Shown here: positions 44,986-53,210 of the stretch, piece by piece
Layout of the letters: each line of letters opens with the position of its first letter
Numbering within the stretch: the stretch's first letter is position 1
Source of the DNA: Pseudomonadales bacterium
GTDB taxonomy: Bacteria; Pseudomonadota; Gammaproteobacteria; Pseudomonadales; JAHRWD01
Assembly: GCA_029210125.1 (NCBI GenBank)
Contig: JARGPR010000010.1
Coordinates: forward strand, 37,464 to 101,463
DNA: 64,000 nt
Reading direction: 5' to 3'
Made by a program: the position numbers and the translations under genes
The notes under the pieces: model-generated
Seen by the model: the letters and a program-made list of their open reading frames with translations, nothing else
The model's database searches: none
What the model was told of the DNA's origin: nothing

Positions 44986-47691
44986 ATGAACCCCGATTGG
45001 CATTCGCTAACGAGCGATGAAGTCTTAACCGAGCTGGCTGTCGATGATAATGGCCTGTCATCGCAACAGGCCGACCTACGTCGAGCGCAATACGGACCGA
45101 ACAAGCTGCCCGAACCGAAAACCCGCGGCCCGCTGCGGCGGTTCGCCGAGCAATTCAACAATGTATTGATTTATGTGTTGTTGGTCGCGTGCATCGTCAC
45201 GGCCCTGTTGGGCCAATGGCTTGATGCCAGCGTGATATTCGGCGTCGTGATTGTCAATGCGCTGATCGGTTTTGTACAGGAGGGCAAAGCCGTCGACGCA
45301 CTGCGGGCGATCCGGCAACTGCTGTTACCACAAGCGCGAGTAGTGCGCGACGGTCAACCCACCAGTATTGCCGCGCACGATTTGGTCCCCGGCGACATCG
45401 TACTGGTGCAATCGGGCGACAAAATTGTCGCTGATTTGCGCCTGATTCACAGCAAAAATCTGCAGATTCAGGAAGCCGCCCTGACCGGCGAATCCGCCGC
45501 CGTGGAAAAATTCAGCGATGCGGTCGCGGCCGATGCGGTATTGGGCGACCGCCAGTGCATGGCCTACAGCGGCACGCTGGTGGCCGCAGGACAGGGCACG
45601 GGAGTGGTCGTCGCGACGGGCCAAGATACCGAAATCGGTCACATTAGTTCACTGGTCGCGGGTGTCGAATCCCTGTCAACGCCCCTGTTGCGGCAGATGG
45701 GCAGATTCGGCCGCTGGCTAACGCTGGTGATTTTGATCGTTGCGGTGCTGATTTTTGGCTTTGGGGTGTGGGTTCGGGCTTATCCGATGACCGACATGTT
45801 TATGGCCGTCGTCGGGCTATCGGTGGCGGCGATTCCCGAGGGCTTGCCCGCCATTATGACCATCACCCTCGCCATCGGCGTGCAGCGTATGGCGCGTCGC
45901 CAGGCGATTATTCGGCGTTTGCCCGCAGTTGAAACGCTGGGTGCGGTCACCGTTATCTGTTCCGATAAAACCGGCACCCTCACCCGCAACGAAATGACAG
46001 TGCGCAGTCTGGCCACCACCGATACAGACTATCAATTCGAAGGCAGTGGTTACGAGACCAATGGCAACATTTTGTTGGCCGGCGAAGCCGCTCAAATATC
46101 GGACCACCCCTTGCTCACCGGCGCGCTGCAAGCCGCTGTATTGTGTAACGATGCGAGCCTCGAGCAGGACGGCCAAAGCTATCGAGTGCATGGTGATCCG
46201 ATGGAAGGGGCATTGCTAGTGGCAGGCCTCAAGGCCGAGCAAACTCAGAGCGATGAAAACCAGAGAATGCCGCGCCTAGACCTCATTCCCTTTGAATCCG
46301 AAAACCGTTTCATGGCGACCCTGCATCAAGCCCCTGCGCAAGGTTCACTCATATTGGTCAAAGGAGCCCCCGAACGGGTGTTGGATATGTGCCATCTGCA
46401 ACGCAGCCTCAATGGTGACGAACCGCTAGAAACAGATAATTGGCAAACAAAAATTGCGGAGCTGGCCGCACAAGGTCAGCGAGTTTTGGCGGTCGCAACG
46501 AAGTCACTATCCACCGCTCAGGAGAGCCTCCAGCGCGGCGATGTCGAAGACGGTTTCGTCATGCTCGGCCTGTTGGGCCTAATTGACCCACCGCGCCCCG
46601 AAGTGATCGAATCGCTACGCCAATGTCAGTCGGCAGGTATCGAAGTGAAAATGATTACCGGCGACCACGGCGCGACCGCCAGCGCTATCGCCCGGCAACT
46701 CGGCTTCAGCAATGCCGATACGGTGTTGACCGGCTCGGAACTGTCAGCCATGAACGATGATGAATTACGTCAACAGGTGCGCAAAGTAGCTATTTATGCC
46801 CGAGTCAGCCCCGAACATAAATTACGACTGGTGCGGCTGCTGCAGGAACAGGGTTTGATCGTCGCCATGACGGGCGATGGCGTCAACGATGCCCCAGCGC
46901 TGAAACGATCCGACATCGGCATCGCCATGGGCCACAAGGGCACCGAAGCCGCCAAGGAAGCCTCCGAAATGGTACTTGTCGACGACAACTTTTCCTCCAT
47001 CGTCGATGCAGTAGAAGAAGGGCGCACGATTTACGACAACCTGCGCAAAGCCATTTTATTTATCCTGCCCACCAGCGGCGGCGAAGCCCTGATCATCATC
47101 GCGGCAATTCTAATTGGCTTTCAACAACTACCACTAACACCGGTGCAAATCTTGTGGGTCAACATGGTTACCACCGTGACCCTGGCACTGGCGCTTTCCT
47201 TCGAACCCCCTGAAGCCGGTGTGATGCAACGCCCACCCAGACAAGCCGACGCACCAATATTGTCGCGCCTGCTGGTGTGGCGTGTACTTTTTGTTTCAGT
47301 GATTTTGATGGTCGGCACCTTCGGGGTGTTTCTGTGGGACATGGCGCAAGGCCATAGCATCGAACACGGCCGCACCGCCGCGGTAAATACACTGGTGCTG
47401 TTCGAGTGTTTCTACCTGTTTAATTCACGCTACATCGGGGAATCTGTAGTCAACTGGAATGGCTTAACGGGCAACCGCTGGGTGCTGGTCGCCATCTTTG
47501 CCTTGCTGGTATTTCAGCTTGGATTCACCTATTGGTCACCTCTTCAGCTGCTTTTTGGGACCGAGGCGTTGGCGATAGAGATATGGGGAATCGCGGTGCT
47601 GGTTGCCGCTAGTGTGTTTGTGTTGGTTGAAATGGAGAAAGCTCTTATGCGGAACCTGTTCAATAACACTACCCATCAAGTAATAGAATAA
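44986..47691 (+). CDS. P-type cation-transporting ATPase (P2, Ca2+-ATPase-like)
   Basis: 901-aa ion pump. Visible are the N-terminal cation ATPase domain, the actuator motif LTGES (166-170), the PEGLP helix break (284-288), the phosphorylation site CSDKTGTLT with Asp327, KGAPERVL for nucleotide binding, and the hinge GDGVNDAPALKRSDIGIAMG. Transmembrane segments TM5-TM6 contain GGEALIII and WVNMVTTVTLALALSFEP. It resembles P2-type calcium, sodium or magnesium pumps; the ion is uncertain. Hand counts of two internal 60-base lines give 60-65% GC, clearly above its neighbours, suggesting horizontal acquisition. Confidence 0.95.
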   Translation: MNPDWHSLTSDEVLTELAVDDNGLSSQQADLRRAQYGPNKLPEPKTRGPLRRFAEQFNNVLIYVLLVACIVTALLGQWLDASVIFGVVIVNALIGFVQEGKAVDALRAIRQLLLPQARVVRDGQPTSIAAHDLVPGDIVLVQSGDKIVADLRLIHSKNLQIQEAALTGESAAVEKFSDAVAADAVLGDRQCMAYSGTLVAAGQGTGVVVATGQDTEIGHISSLVAGVESLSTPLLRQMGRFGRWLTLVILIVAVLIFGFGVWVRAYPMTDMFMAVVGLSVAAIPEGLPAIMTITLAIGVQRMARRQAIIRRLPAVETLGAVTVICSDKTGTLTRNEMTVRSLATTDTDYQFEGSGYETNGNILLAGEAAQISDHPLLTGALQAAVLCNDASLEQDGQSYRVHGDPMEGALLVAGLKAEQTQSDENQRMPRLDLIPFESENRFMATLHQAPAQGSLILVKGAPERVLDMCHLQRSLNGDEPLETDNWQTKIAELAAQGQRVLAVATKSLSTAQESLQRGDVEDGFVMLGLLGLIDPPRPEVIESLRQCQSAGIEVKMITGDHGATASAIARQLGFSNADTVLTGSELSAMNDDELRQQVRKVAIYARVSPEHKLRLVRLLQEQGLIVAMTGDGVNDAPALKRSDIGIAMGHKGTEAAKEASEMVLVDDNFSSIVDAVEEGRTIYDNLRKAILFILPTSGGEALIIIAAILIGFQQLPLTPVQILWVNMVTTVTLALALSFEPPEAGVMQRPPRQADAPILSRLLVWRVLFVSVILMVGTFGVFLWDMAQGHSIEHGRTAAVNTLVLFECFYLFNSRYIGESVVNWNGLTGNRWVLVAIFALLVFQLGFTYWSPLQLLFGTEALAIEIWGIAVLVAASVFVLVEMEKALMRNLFNNTTHQVIE

Positions 47692-48032
47692 AACCGCGTT
47701 ACTCGCCGTTATTGCTGCCAAAAATGTAAGTAAATAGTCTTGCCCCGCCACATAAAAACGACAACTTTGCTCCAGCTCCCGCCCAATTTAACGACTGGCC
47801 AACAATTTAGCCAATCTCGCAACATAAACTTTCGTTGCCGCCTCCTTCACTGCTACCTATAGAAAAAGTGAATCCGCACGAACTTTAAAAAACCCCAACT
47901 GGCACTTGGTACCACATTGGGGTTCTTCGTTGATGTCAATCAGGGTTATGTTATCTCGGTTGCTGACGGGCTGTTAGTACAAGCTATATTCACCGCCAGC
48001 GCACGGGAAGTTAGGTGGACCGTATCTCTGAA
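47692..48032. other. Gap between the ATPase and rhombosortase genes (convergent)
   Basis: 341 bp between two converging genes. It holds the hairpin at 47891-47924; otherwise I see no gene or repeat. Confidence 0.6.
47891..47924. terminator. Hairpin downstream of the P-type ATPase
   Basis: AACCCCAA (47891-47898) and TTGGGGTT (47917-47924) form an 8-bp stem with an 18-nt loop. A-rich bases precede the left arm, so it would work best on the minus strand. Confidence 0.5.
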
Positions 48033-48677
48033 CTATCTTGAATTATCGCCAAATCGCCGCGTCCATATGGCATTCAAAACCATCATCAACACTGCAATCA
48101 ATCCACCGGATATCGCCCCGTAAAGATGCGCCTCAACGACGACATTAGCACCGATAAACCGGCTCATATCGACAGGTAAAGTCGCCAGATTCTCGGCAAT
48201 CAGTTTGCCCACCAATACCAGCAACGCAAATCCGAACAGCCACCTGCCTTTGCGTAGCTCTCCAACAACACCGATCACAAATAAGCCATGCAACAAACCG
48301 GAAAGGCCTACATACCAATCCAACTCGGGGTTCAAAAAAAGAAAACCAAAACTAATAGCCAGCAAGCAAAGCAACGCACTGATAAGCCAATAGAGATAGG
48401 AATATAGACTGATGAATAGTTGCGCTATCAAAACCAAACCCAGCCAGTTCAGCAGCAGATGCCACCAACCCAGGTGGGTGAAATGACCGGTAACCAAGCG
48501 CCAGTATTCACCCTCTATAACCAACGAGCGCTCATACCGAAACAGTGCTGGAACGAGCTGACCAAAACCCAAGAAAATGGTTACAAGCGCTAGAACTATC
48601 GAAAATCGATCTAGCTCTGCACCTATATTTGATGACCGGCGCGTCAGTTGCAAAGCATTTATTTCCTGGTAGTCCAA
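48033..48677 (-). CDS. rrtA: Rhombosortase (rhomboid-family intramembrane serine protease)
   Basis: 214-aa multi-helix protein of the short rhomboid subfamily that cleaves proteins bearing a GlyGly-CTERM tail. The rhomboid layout is visible: HLGWWHLLLNWLGL in an early helix, GLSGLLHG with nucleophile Ser126, and VEAHLYGAISG with His184 as second dyad residue. The gene immediately upstream, overlapping by 19 bp, encodes a lipoprotein ending in such a tail, strongly supporting the assignment. It acts in the inner membrane. Rhombosortase processing is tied to type II secretion or surface attachment in other bacteria; no T2SS gene is in the window. Confidence 0.88.
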   Translation of the reverse strand: MDYQEINALQLTRRSSNIGAELDRFSIVLALVTIFLGFGQLVPALFRYERSLVIEGEYWRLVTGHFTHLGWWHLLLNWLGLVLIAQLFISLYSYLYWLISALLCLLAISFGFLFLNPELDWYVGLSGLLHGLFVIGVVGELRKGRWLFGFALLVLVGKLIAENLATLPVDMSRFIGANVVVEAHLYGAISGGLIAVLMMVLNAIWTRRFGDNSR

Positions 48678-49519
48678 GCACGCTTGAATAGCACGAGGCA
48701 GGCCAATAGCGCCAATAAAATGAAATCGAGTGCGCCACCGCCGCCGCTGTACCCCGAGCGATGAGTTACCTGAATTTCGCCTTCATTCTGCTTCACCTTC
48801 TCTTTGAATCGATCCAGCTCAGCAACCAGGTTGGTGGTCATATCAGACATCGCCAAGGAAAAACTTTTAGCTTTGGACTCTCGCATCTCCTTAACACTTT
48901 CAACCAACGTTGAACTGCCCTCGGTACTATTTACTCCCGCTGCACGAAATAACAATTTATGGGTTTTGACATCAAAAATAGCGGTATCCACAAAGGTTTG
49001 CACCTCATTCAAACTACCCTTGAGGGTGTATGCACCGATAACCGACCAATACAAGATTGAAAGATTGTTATCGTCAACATGTGCCACCTGATCATAGGAA
49101 ACAAGGGCTATCACATCGAGACCATACAAGCGCGCGACCTGATCAATGGTCTGGAAACCAGTTTTAGAACGTAGATAGGTATCGGGGATTACCTGTATAT
49201 CCTTAATAAATTCCTGCGAAGCGAACGACGCCTTAACTTTTTCCAGCAGCAAATTTTTACTCGCCTCGGACAGTCCCTGATCCCGACTAGACCGCGTAGG
49301 CACAAATGCCAAGCCCACGCGCAGGGGTAAGTTCAGATTAGGTGTTTGTTGTTCAATTTCCGGCGGGACTTCACCGTTCGGGTAGAGGTAATCAACCAGG
49401 CTACTGGAGACACCATGCCGGACGCTGCCGCCCTGCAGCTGATGCCAAACATCTGTGCAAGAAGCCGTAAATACAGCGATAACGATTACCAATGCAATCT
49501 GACAATTTATTTTACTCAT
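48659..49519 (-). CDS. Rhombotarget lipoprotein with GlyGly-CTERM tail
   Basis: 286 aa. The N-terminal signal peptide ends in a lipobox (FTASC). The body has FVPTRSSRDQGLSEASKNLL and a DVIALVSYDQVAH segment, seen in this small family of rhombosortase-linked lipoproteins. The C-terminus has a Gly-rich cleavage region GYSGGGGALDF (about 256-266), one hydrophobic helix (ILLALLACLVLF) and a basic end (KRAWTTRK), the three parts of a GlyGly-CTERM sorting signal. It precedes the rhombosortase gene with a 19-bp overlap and is its probable substrate. With both a lipid anchor and a removable C-terminal anchor its final location is an open question. Confidence 0.85.
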   Translation of the reverse strand: MSKINCQIALVIVIAVFTASCTDVWHQLQGGSVRHGVSSSLVDYLYPNGEVPPEIEQQTPNLNLPLRVGLAFVPTRSSRDQGLSEASKNLLLEKVKASFASQEFIKDIQVIPDTYLRSKTGFQTIDQVARLYGLDVIALVSYDQVAHVDDNNLSILYWSVIGAYTLKGSLNEVQTFVDTAIFDVKTHKLLFRAAGVNSTEGSSTLVESVKEMRESKAKSFSLAMSDMTTNLVAELDRFKEKVKQNEGEIQVTHRSGYSGGGGALDFILLALLACLVLFKRAWTTRK

Positions 49520-49755
49520 ATCAACCTCTATATTTTTTCCAAATTACCCGCACACGAATGCACCTTCGACGATAAGAAAGGTGGTGACCATATCCGTACA
49601 AGCCTATCATTGATTCCAATAACTATGGCAACTTATATAGCCTGATGTCAAAATCGCCAGCAAAATTGGCTGCTATATAGAAGAACGTTTTTGATAGCGA
49701 GATTGAGATTTTTTCAGTCTCTGAATTTTCCAGCAACCGTCAAATAGTGATTTAA

Positions 49756-50386
49756 CTACAACTCAGTAGCCCGCCAACAATACCAACTGCCCACCGATCG
49801 GTACGGTTTCCAGTGTTGGGTAGCCTGTTCAAGCTGTTTGGGTGTAGGTAGTTCTTCAAGTTTTTTCATAATCGCAAAATCCTTACGAATACCCAGCTCA
49901 GAGCTGGGTCATATGTCCGGGCGACCTAGCTGAAACATCAACAATATTTCCGCAGTCCAGCATCCAAAGCCACGTACTTCAGTCAGTCAGTAAATCAACC
50001 ACCTCCTGATCATCCATTTTGTTTAACCCGGAATAACCGGGAATAAATCCATCCACAGTTTTTTCGGCTAGATCAGTGATGGCGCGAAACTTATTAGCAG
50101 AAATGCCGGCAGCTCTCACTTGCTCCTCACTTACTCTCAGGAAATTTTTGGCAGTGATTCTGTTTTTTGCTGGATATAATTCCAGAATCCGCTGGTGAAT
50201 AGTACCCGTGGCGCGACCAGATAATTGCTGACAAACGATCGATCGGGTCAAGGCGGCAAAGGGATTTTGATGTTTTTTGATCTCAAGCGATAAAAAACCA
50301 CAGCGCTCAATTACGTCGGCCATACTGGCGCCGTTGTCAGCGATATATTACTGAGATAATTCCCAATCGTAGCTAAGGTTAACCAT
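49756..50386 (-). pseudogene. Broken HhH-GPD DNA glycosylase (AlkA/DNA-3-methyladenine glycosylase type)
   Basis: Conceptual translation across lesions gives a full-length small glycosylase of about 209 codons. The 5' part has NPFAALTRSIVCQQLSGRAT, the family's helix before the HhH. The 3' part in another frame reads EVRGFGCWTAEILLMFQLGR with the HhH-GPD region, and ends RSVGSWYCWRATEL. Three lesions are visible: TAA at 50348-50350 in place of a codon after Gln; a frameshift at 49980-49991 where CAGT occurs three times, removal of one unit restoring LLTEVRGFG; and TGA at 49909-49911 where the family has DIWP. A 115-codon open frame (49979-50323) remains but lacks the catalytic part. Confidence 0.85.
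49980..49991. repeat. Three CAGT units at the glycosylase frameshift
   Basis: Three tandem 4-bp copies. Two copies would keep the glycosylase frame intact, so the third copy is the likely slippage mutation. Confidence 0.85.
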
Positions 50387-50609
50387 AGTGTTATCGATTA
50401 TTAACTAGAGGTTGGCCAGCGGAAATAGCCTGGGCATTTATGCTATTGAGGGTATAAAATACCAACGAGCTGGCTAGTAAAGAAACCGGGACTTTTGAAA
50501 TGCGGATCCAATTTCTTAAATTCGCTCCAGCTGGTTCGGACACCAGTGAAGTGGCTTATATCTCGTAACTGCTCCCCTCTTGCTACTCCCCCTAAAGCAA
50601 AGCACTAAA

Positions 50610-51278
50610 ATGAAGACATACCAAAAATATTTTGTAGTAGTTATTTTTCTTCTTTTAAGTGGGTGTAGCACATTCATGAAATGGGATAACTTGCCGGCAA
50701 GTAAAGAACACGAGACGACTATATTTGTTGTCAATCACGGTTGGCATACAGGTATTGTAATTGAAGGTAGTCATATAGGCAGTGAACTTTCCTTTTTAGA
50801 AGAACACTTTGGTAAAAGCAATTATTATGAATTTGGCTGGGGTGATCGAGGCTTCTATGAAGCCAAGGAAATAACCAGCAAAATTACAATGCGAGCCATT
50901 TTTTGGCCAACACAGAGTGTTATGCACATTGAATCGCTACCTGTAGAACCCCAGAAATATTTTCCACACAGTGGTGCTATCGCAGTTAATATATCGACGA
51001 GCGGACTTGCAAAACTAAAGTCTGCCCTGGCAGCTTCATTCAAGAGAGAAAATGGGCATGTAGTTAGAACTAAAAATGGCCTGTATGGGACAAGCTTGTT
51101 CTTTGAGGGCGTGGGGAAATACTCTATTACGAACACCTGCAATACATGGACAGCCAAAATGCTCAAAACCACCGGCGCTCCAGTAAGTTCATTTCTCACA
51201 TTAACCGCCAGCAGCGTGATGAGCCAAAGTGAAAGCGCGATATCGAAATATGTGTGCTGCCCGCAAGAACCGCATTAA
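50610..51278 (+). CDS. DUF2459 (TIGR02117-like) lipoprotein
   Basis: 222 aa. A signal peptide with lipobox LLSGC leads into a domain with VNHGWHTGIVIEG, YYEFGWGDRGFYE and NTCNTWTAKMLKTTGAPV. These match a conserved family of unknown function, whose His in HGWHTG and Cys in TCNTW could form a Cys-His active site; this is inference. The start was set at the ATG at 50610, giving a clean leader; the frame is open from 50580. It lies next to the glycosylase pseudogene. Confidence 0.8.
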   Translation: MKTYQKYFVVVIFLLLSGCSTFMKWDNLPASKEHETTIFVVNHGWHTGIVIEGSHIGSELSFLEEHFGKSNYYEFGWGDRGFYEAKEITSKITMRAIFWPTQSVMHIESLPVEPQKYFPHSGAIAVNISTSGLAKLKSALAASFKRENGHVVRTKNGLYGTSLFFEGVGKYSITNTCNTWTAKMLKTTGAPVSSFLTLTASSVMSQSESAISKYVCCPQEPH

Positions 51279-51303
51279 ATTACATGCACCTCTTACCGCA
51301 TAT

Positions 51304-51322
51304 TGAGGCGCCATGCGCCTCA
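51304..51322. repeat. Hairpin after the DUF2459 gene
   Basis: TGAGGCGC-CAT-GCGCCTCA is a perfect 8-bp stem with a 3-nt loop, 25 bases past the stop. No U-run follows, so it may protect the 3' end or act as a weak terminator. Confidence 0.55.
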
Positions 51323-51463
51323 CTCAAGGCCTCAAGGACTCTGGCCATTGAAAGGGGGAATTTTGCATTACGGACTGGGAGAGAGACTGCCCCTGATTAA
51401 CACGTAGGGGAATGCTGTAAGCAGAAACGATGCCCGGCAAAAGTCCGGCAATAAAATTAAGCC

Positions 51464-51499
51464 AAAAAAAACGGCTACCGAATAAATCGGTAACCGTTT
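51464..51499 (-). terminator. Terminator of tRNA-Arg
   Basis: On the minus strand AAACGGTTACCG (51488-51499) pairs with CGGTAGCCGTTT (51469-51480), then a run of eight U follows. It is 20 bases after the tRNA CCA end. Confidence 0.88.
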
Positions 51500-51518
51500 G
51501 TTTTAATTACTATACATT

Positions 51519-51595
51519 TGGCGCGCCCGGCACGATTCGAACGTGCGACCGCCTGGTTCGTAGCCAGGTACTCTATCCAGCTGAGCTACGGGCGC
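51519..51595 (-). tRNA. tRNA-Arg (anticodon ACG)
   Basis: 77-nt cloverleaf with acceptor stem GCGCCCG/CGGGCGC, anticodon loop CTACGAA, T-loop CGTTCGAATCG, and encoded CCA. The A at the first anticodon position is expected to be inosine. Confidence 0.98.
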
Positions 51596-51606
51596 TGAGG
51601 GGGCGT

Positions 51607-51635
51607 ACTATATTGAAAGAGGCTGTTTTCGTCAA
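51607..51635 (-). promoter_or_regulatory. Sigma70 promoter of tRNA-Arg
   Basis: On the minus strand -35 TTGACG (51630-51635), 17-bp spacer, -10 TATAGT (51607-51612), then a GC-rich start region. It lies inside a hairpin (GGCTGTT 51621-51627 with AACAGCC 51640-51646) that could serve as purC terminator. Confidence 0.82.
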
Positions 51636-51661
51636 GGTGAACAGCCCGCCCTCTTCAATAT

Positions 51662-52375
51662 TTAGTCGATATTTACGCCGATTCGGCGAGCGACTGCTTC
51701 GTAGGATTCAACTACACCACCGAGTTCCTGCCGGAAGCGGTCTTTATCCAGTTTTTCGCGGGTTTCAACGTCCCACAGTCGACAACCGTCGGGAGTAAAT
51801 TCATCACCAAACATGACCTCACCGTCGTACAAACCAAATTCCAGTTTGTAATCGACCAACAGGATACCTACATCAATGAAGAGTTTTTTCAGTACTGTGT
51901 TTACGGCGAAGGTCAGGTCCTTCATTTTTTCGATGTGCTGTGGCTCTGCCCAACCGAAGGATGCAATGTGATATTCATTGATCATTGGGTCGCCGAGGTC
52001 ATCATTCTTTAAGAAAAATTCAAAGGTTGGAGGGTTCAAATCAAGCCCTTCTTCTACACCCAGGCGTCGGCAGATGCTGCCTGCGGAGATATTCCTGACC
52101 ACACATTCAATCGGGAACATATCGAGTTTTTTGACCAGTGATTCTTCATCCGATAACAATTTGATGAAGTGTGTGGCGATACCCGCTTGTTCCAACTTTT
52201 CGGATATAAAGGCATTGAAAAGGTTGTTGATCTTTCCTTTGCGGTCGAGCTGCTCGATTTTCTTGCCATCAAATGCAGAGGTGTCGTTTCTGAAATGCAG
52301 AATCAGGGCCTTTTCGTCATCGGTTTTGTAAACTGACTTGGCTTTTCCTGCGTAGAGTTCGTCCCGTTTTTGCAT
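51662..52375 (-). CDS. purC: SAICAR synthetase
   Basis: 237-aa purine biosynthesis enzyme joining aspartate to CAIR with ATP. Signatures: [20 protein letters not shown] at the N-terminus with the ATP loop, [18 protein letters not shown] for CAIR binding, [14 protein letters not shown] and [12 protein letters not shown]. Length matches the E. coli protein. It is last in the dapA-bamC-MBL-purC run. Confidence 0.98.
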   Translation of the reverse strand: MQKRDELYAGKAKSVYKTDDEKALILHFRNDTSAFDGKKIEQLDRKGKINNLFNAFISEKLEQAGIATHFIKLLSDEESLVKKLDMFPIECVVRNISAGSICRRLGVEEGLDLNPPTFEFFLKNDDLGDPMINEYHIASFGWAEPQHIEKMKDLTFAVNTVLKKLFIDVGILLVDYKLEFGLYDGEVMFGDEFTPDGCRLWDVETREKLDKDRFRQELGGVVESYEAVARRIGVNID

Positions 52376-52407
52376 GGGTTCTCCGTGTTTAAATTAGTTA
52401 AAGTGGT

Positions 52408-53169
52408 TTATTGGATATGACGCCAGTCGAGACCCAGTTCCTGGTCGGCGACGTCGATATATTCTTCCGGACAATGCAGCACTGAAATCAATGCTTTTTT
52501 TGCTTTATTCATACAGTTATTTTTTTCACTTACGTGGGCTATAGCCAGATGTTGCAACCAGCTATGATCAATCGACGCTAAAAAATCCGCTGACTGCTGG
52601 TTGTTGAGGTGCCCAAAATCACCACCCACACGCTGAATTAATGAAGCGGGGTAGCTACCGGTATGCAGCATTTCCAAATCATGATTACATTCCAGCAGTA
52701 GTGCATCACAACGGATAAAATGCTCAATCACCGGCTGGGTAATTTTGCCCAGATCCGTCAGTACGCCAAAATTAATATCACCATCGGACAACAGAAATTG
52801 GCAGGGTTCCGCAGCATCATGCGGCACCGCAACGGGCCGTACTTCAATATCTCTAATTTCGAAGGGTTTACCTACGCCGATGAAATGCGGCGAATAGCCT
52901 TCAAAATATCGATAATTATGGAAAGTACCCTCTGTCATCCATAACTCTGTACCATGTTTTTTTGCGAACATCGGCGCACCGCGTACATGATCACCATGTT
53001 CATGGGTGATCAATATCGCGTCGATATCTTCCGGGGTTTTTCCAAGCCTTGCTAATCGTCGACTGGTCTCTTTTAAACTAAACCCGCAGTCGATTAGCAC
53101 ACAAGTGTCGTTTTTTTCAATAATGGTGGCATTACCTCGGCTGCCGCTACCCAGAGACGCAAATTTCAC
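52408..53169 (-). CDS. Metallo-beta-lactamase fold exonuclease-like protein (WalJ/YycJ-like)
   Basis: 253 aa. MKFASLGSGSRGNATII is the typical N-terminus of this family, and ITHEHGDHVRGA is the HxHxDH metal motif. LLECNHDLEML and VGGDFGHLNNQQSADFL supply further ligands. Relatives are related to 5'-3' DNA exonucleases. In gammaproteobacteria it often sits between bamC and purC, as here. Confidence 0.9.
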   Translation of the reverse strand: MKFASLGSGSRGNATIIEKNDTCVLIDCGFSLKETSRRLARLGKTPEDIDAILITHEHGDHVRGAPMFAKKHGTELWMTEGTFHNYRYFEGYSPHFIGVGKPFEIRDIEVRPVAVPHDAAEPCQFLLSDGDINFGVLTDLGKITQPVIEHFIRCDALLLECNHDLEMLHTGSYPASLIQRVGGDFGHLNNQQSADFLASIDHSWLQHLAIAHVSEKNNCMNKAKKALISVLHCPEEYIDVADQELGLDWRHIQ

Positions 53170-53210
53170 TAGCTTCTGCGCTACATATTGTTTCCAAAAC
53201 GTCCATGCTG

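Noticed and set aside
47917..48123. Plus-strand frame opposite the rhombosortase 3' end
   Set aside because: It is mostly antisense to the rhombosortase gene and lacks family features.
49979..50323. 115-aa frame as an intact small glycosylase
   Set aside because: It stops before the catalytic part of the HhH-GPD domain, and the missing part continues in the next frame after a 4-bp duplication.
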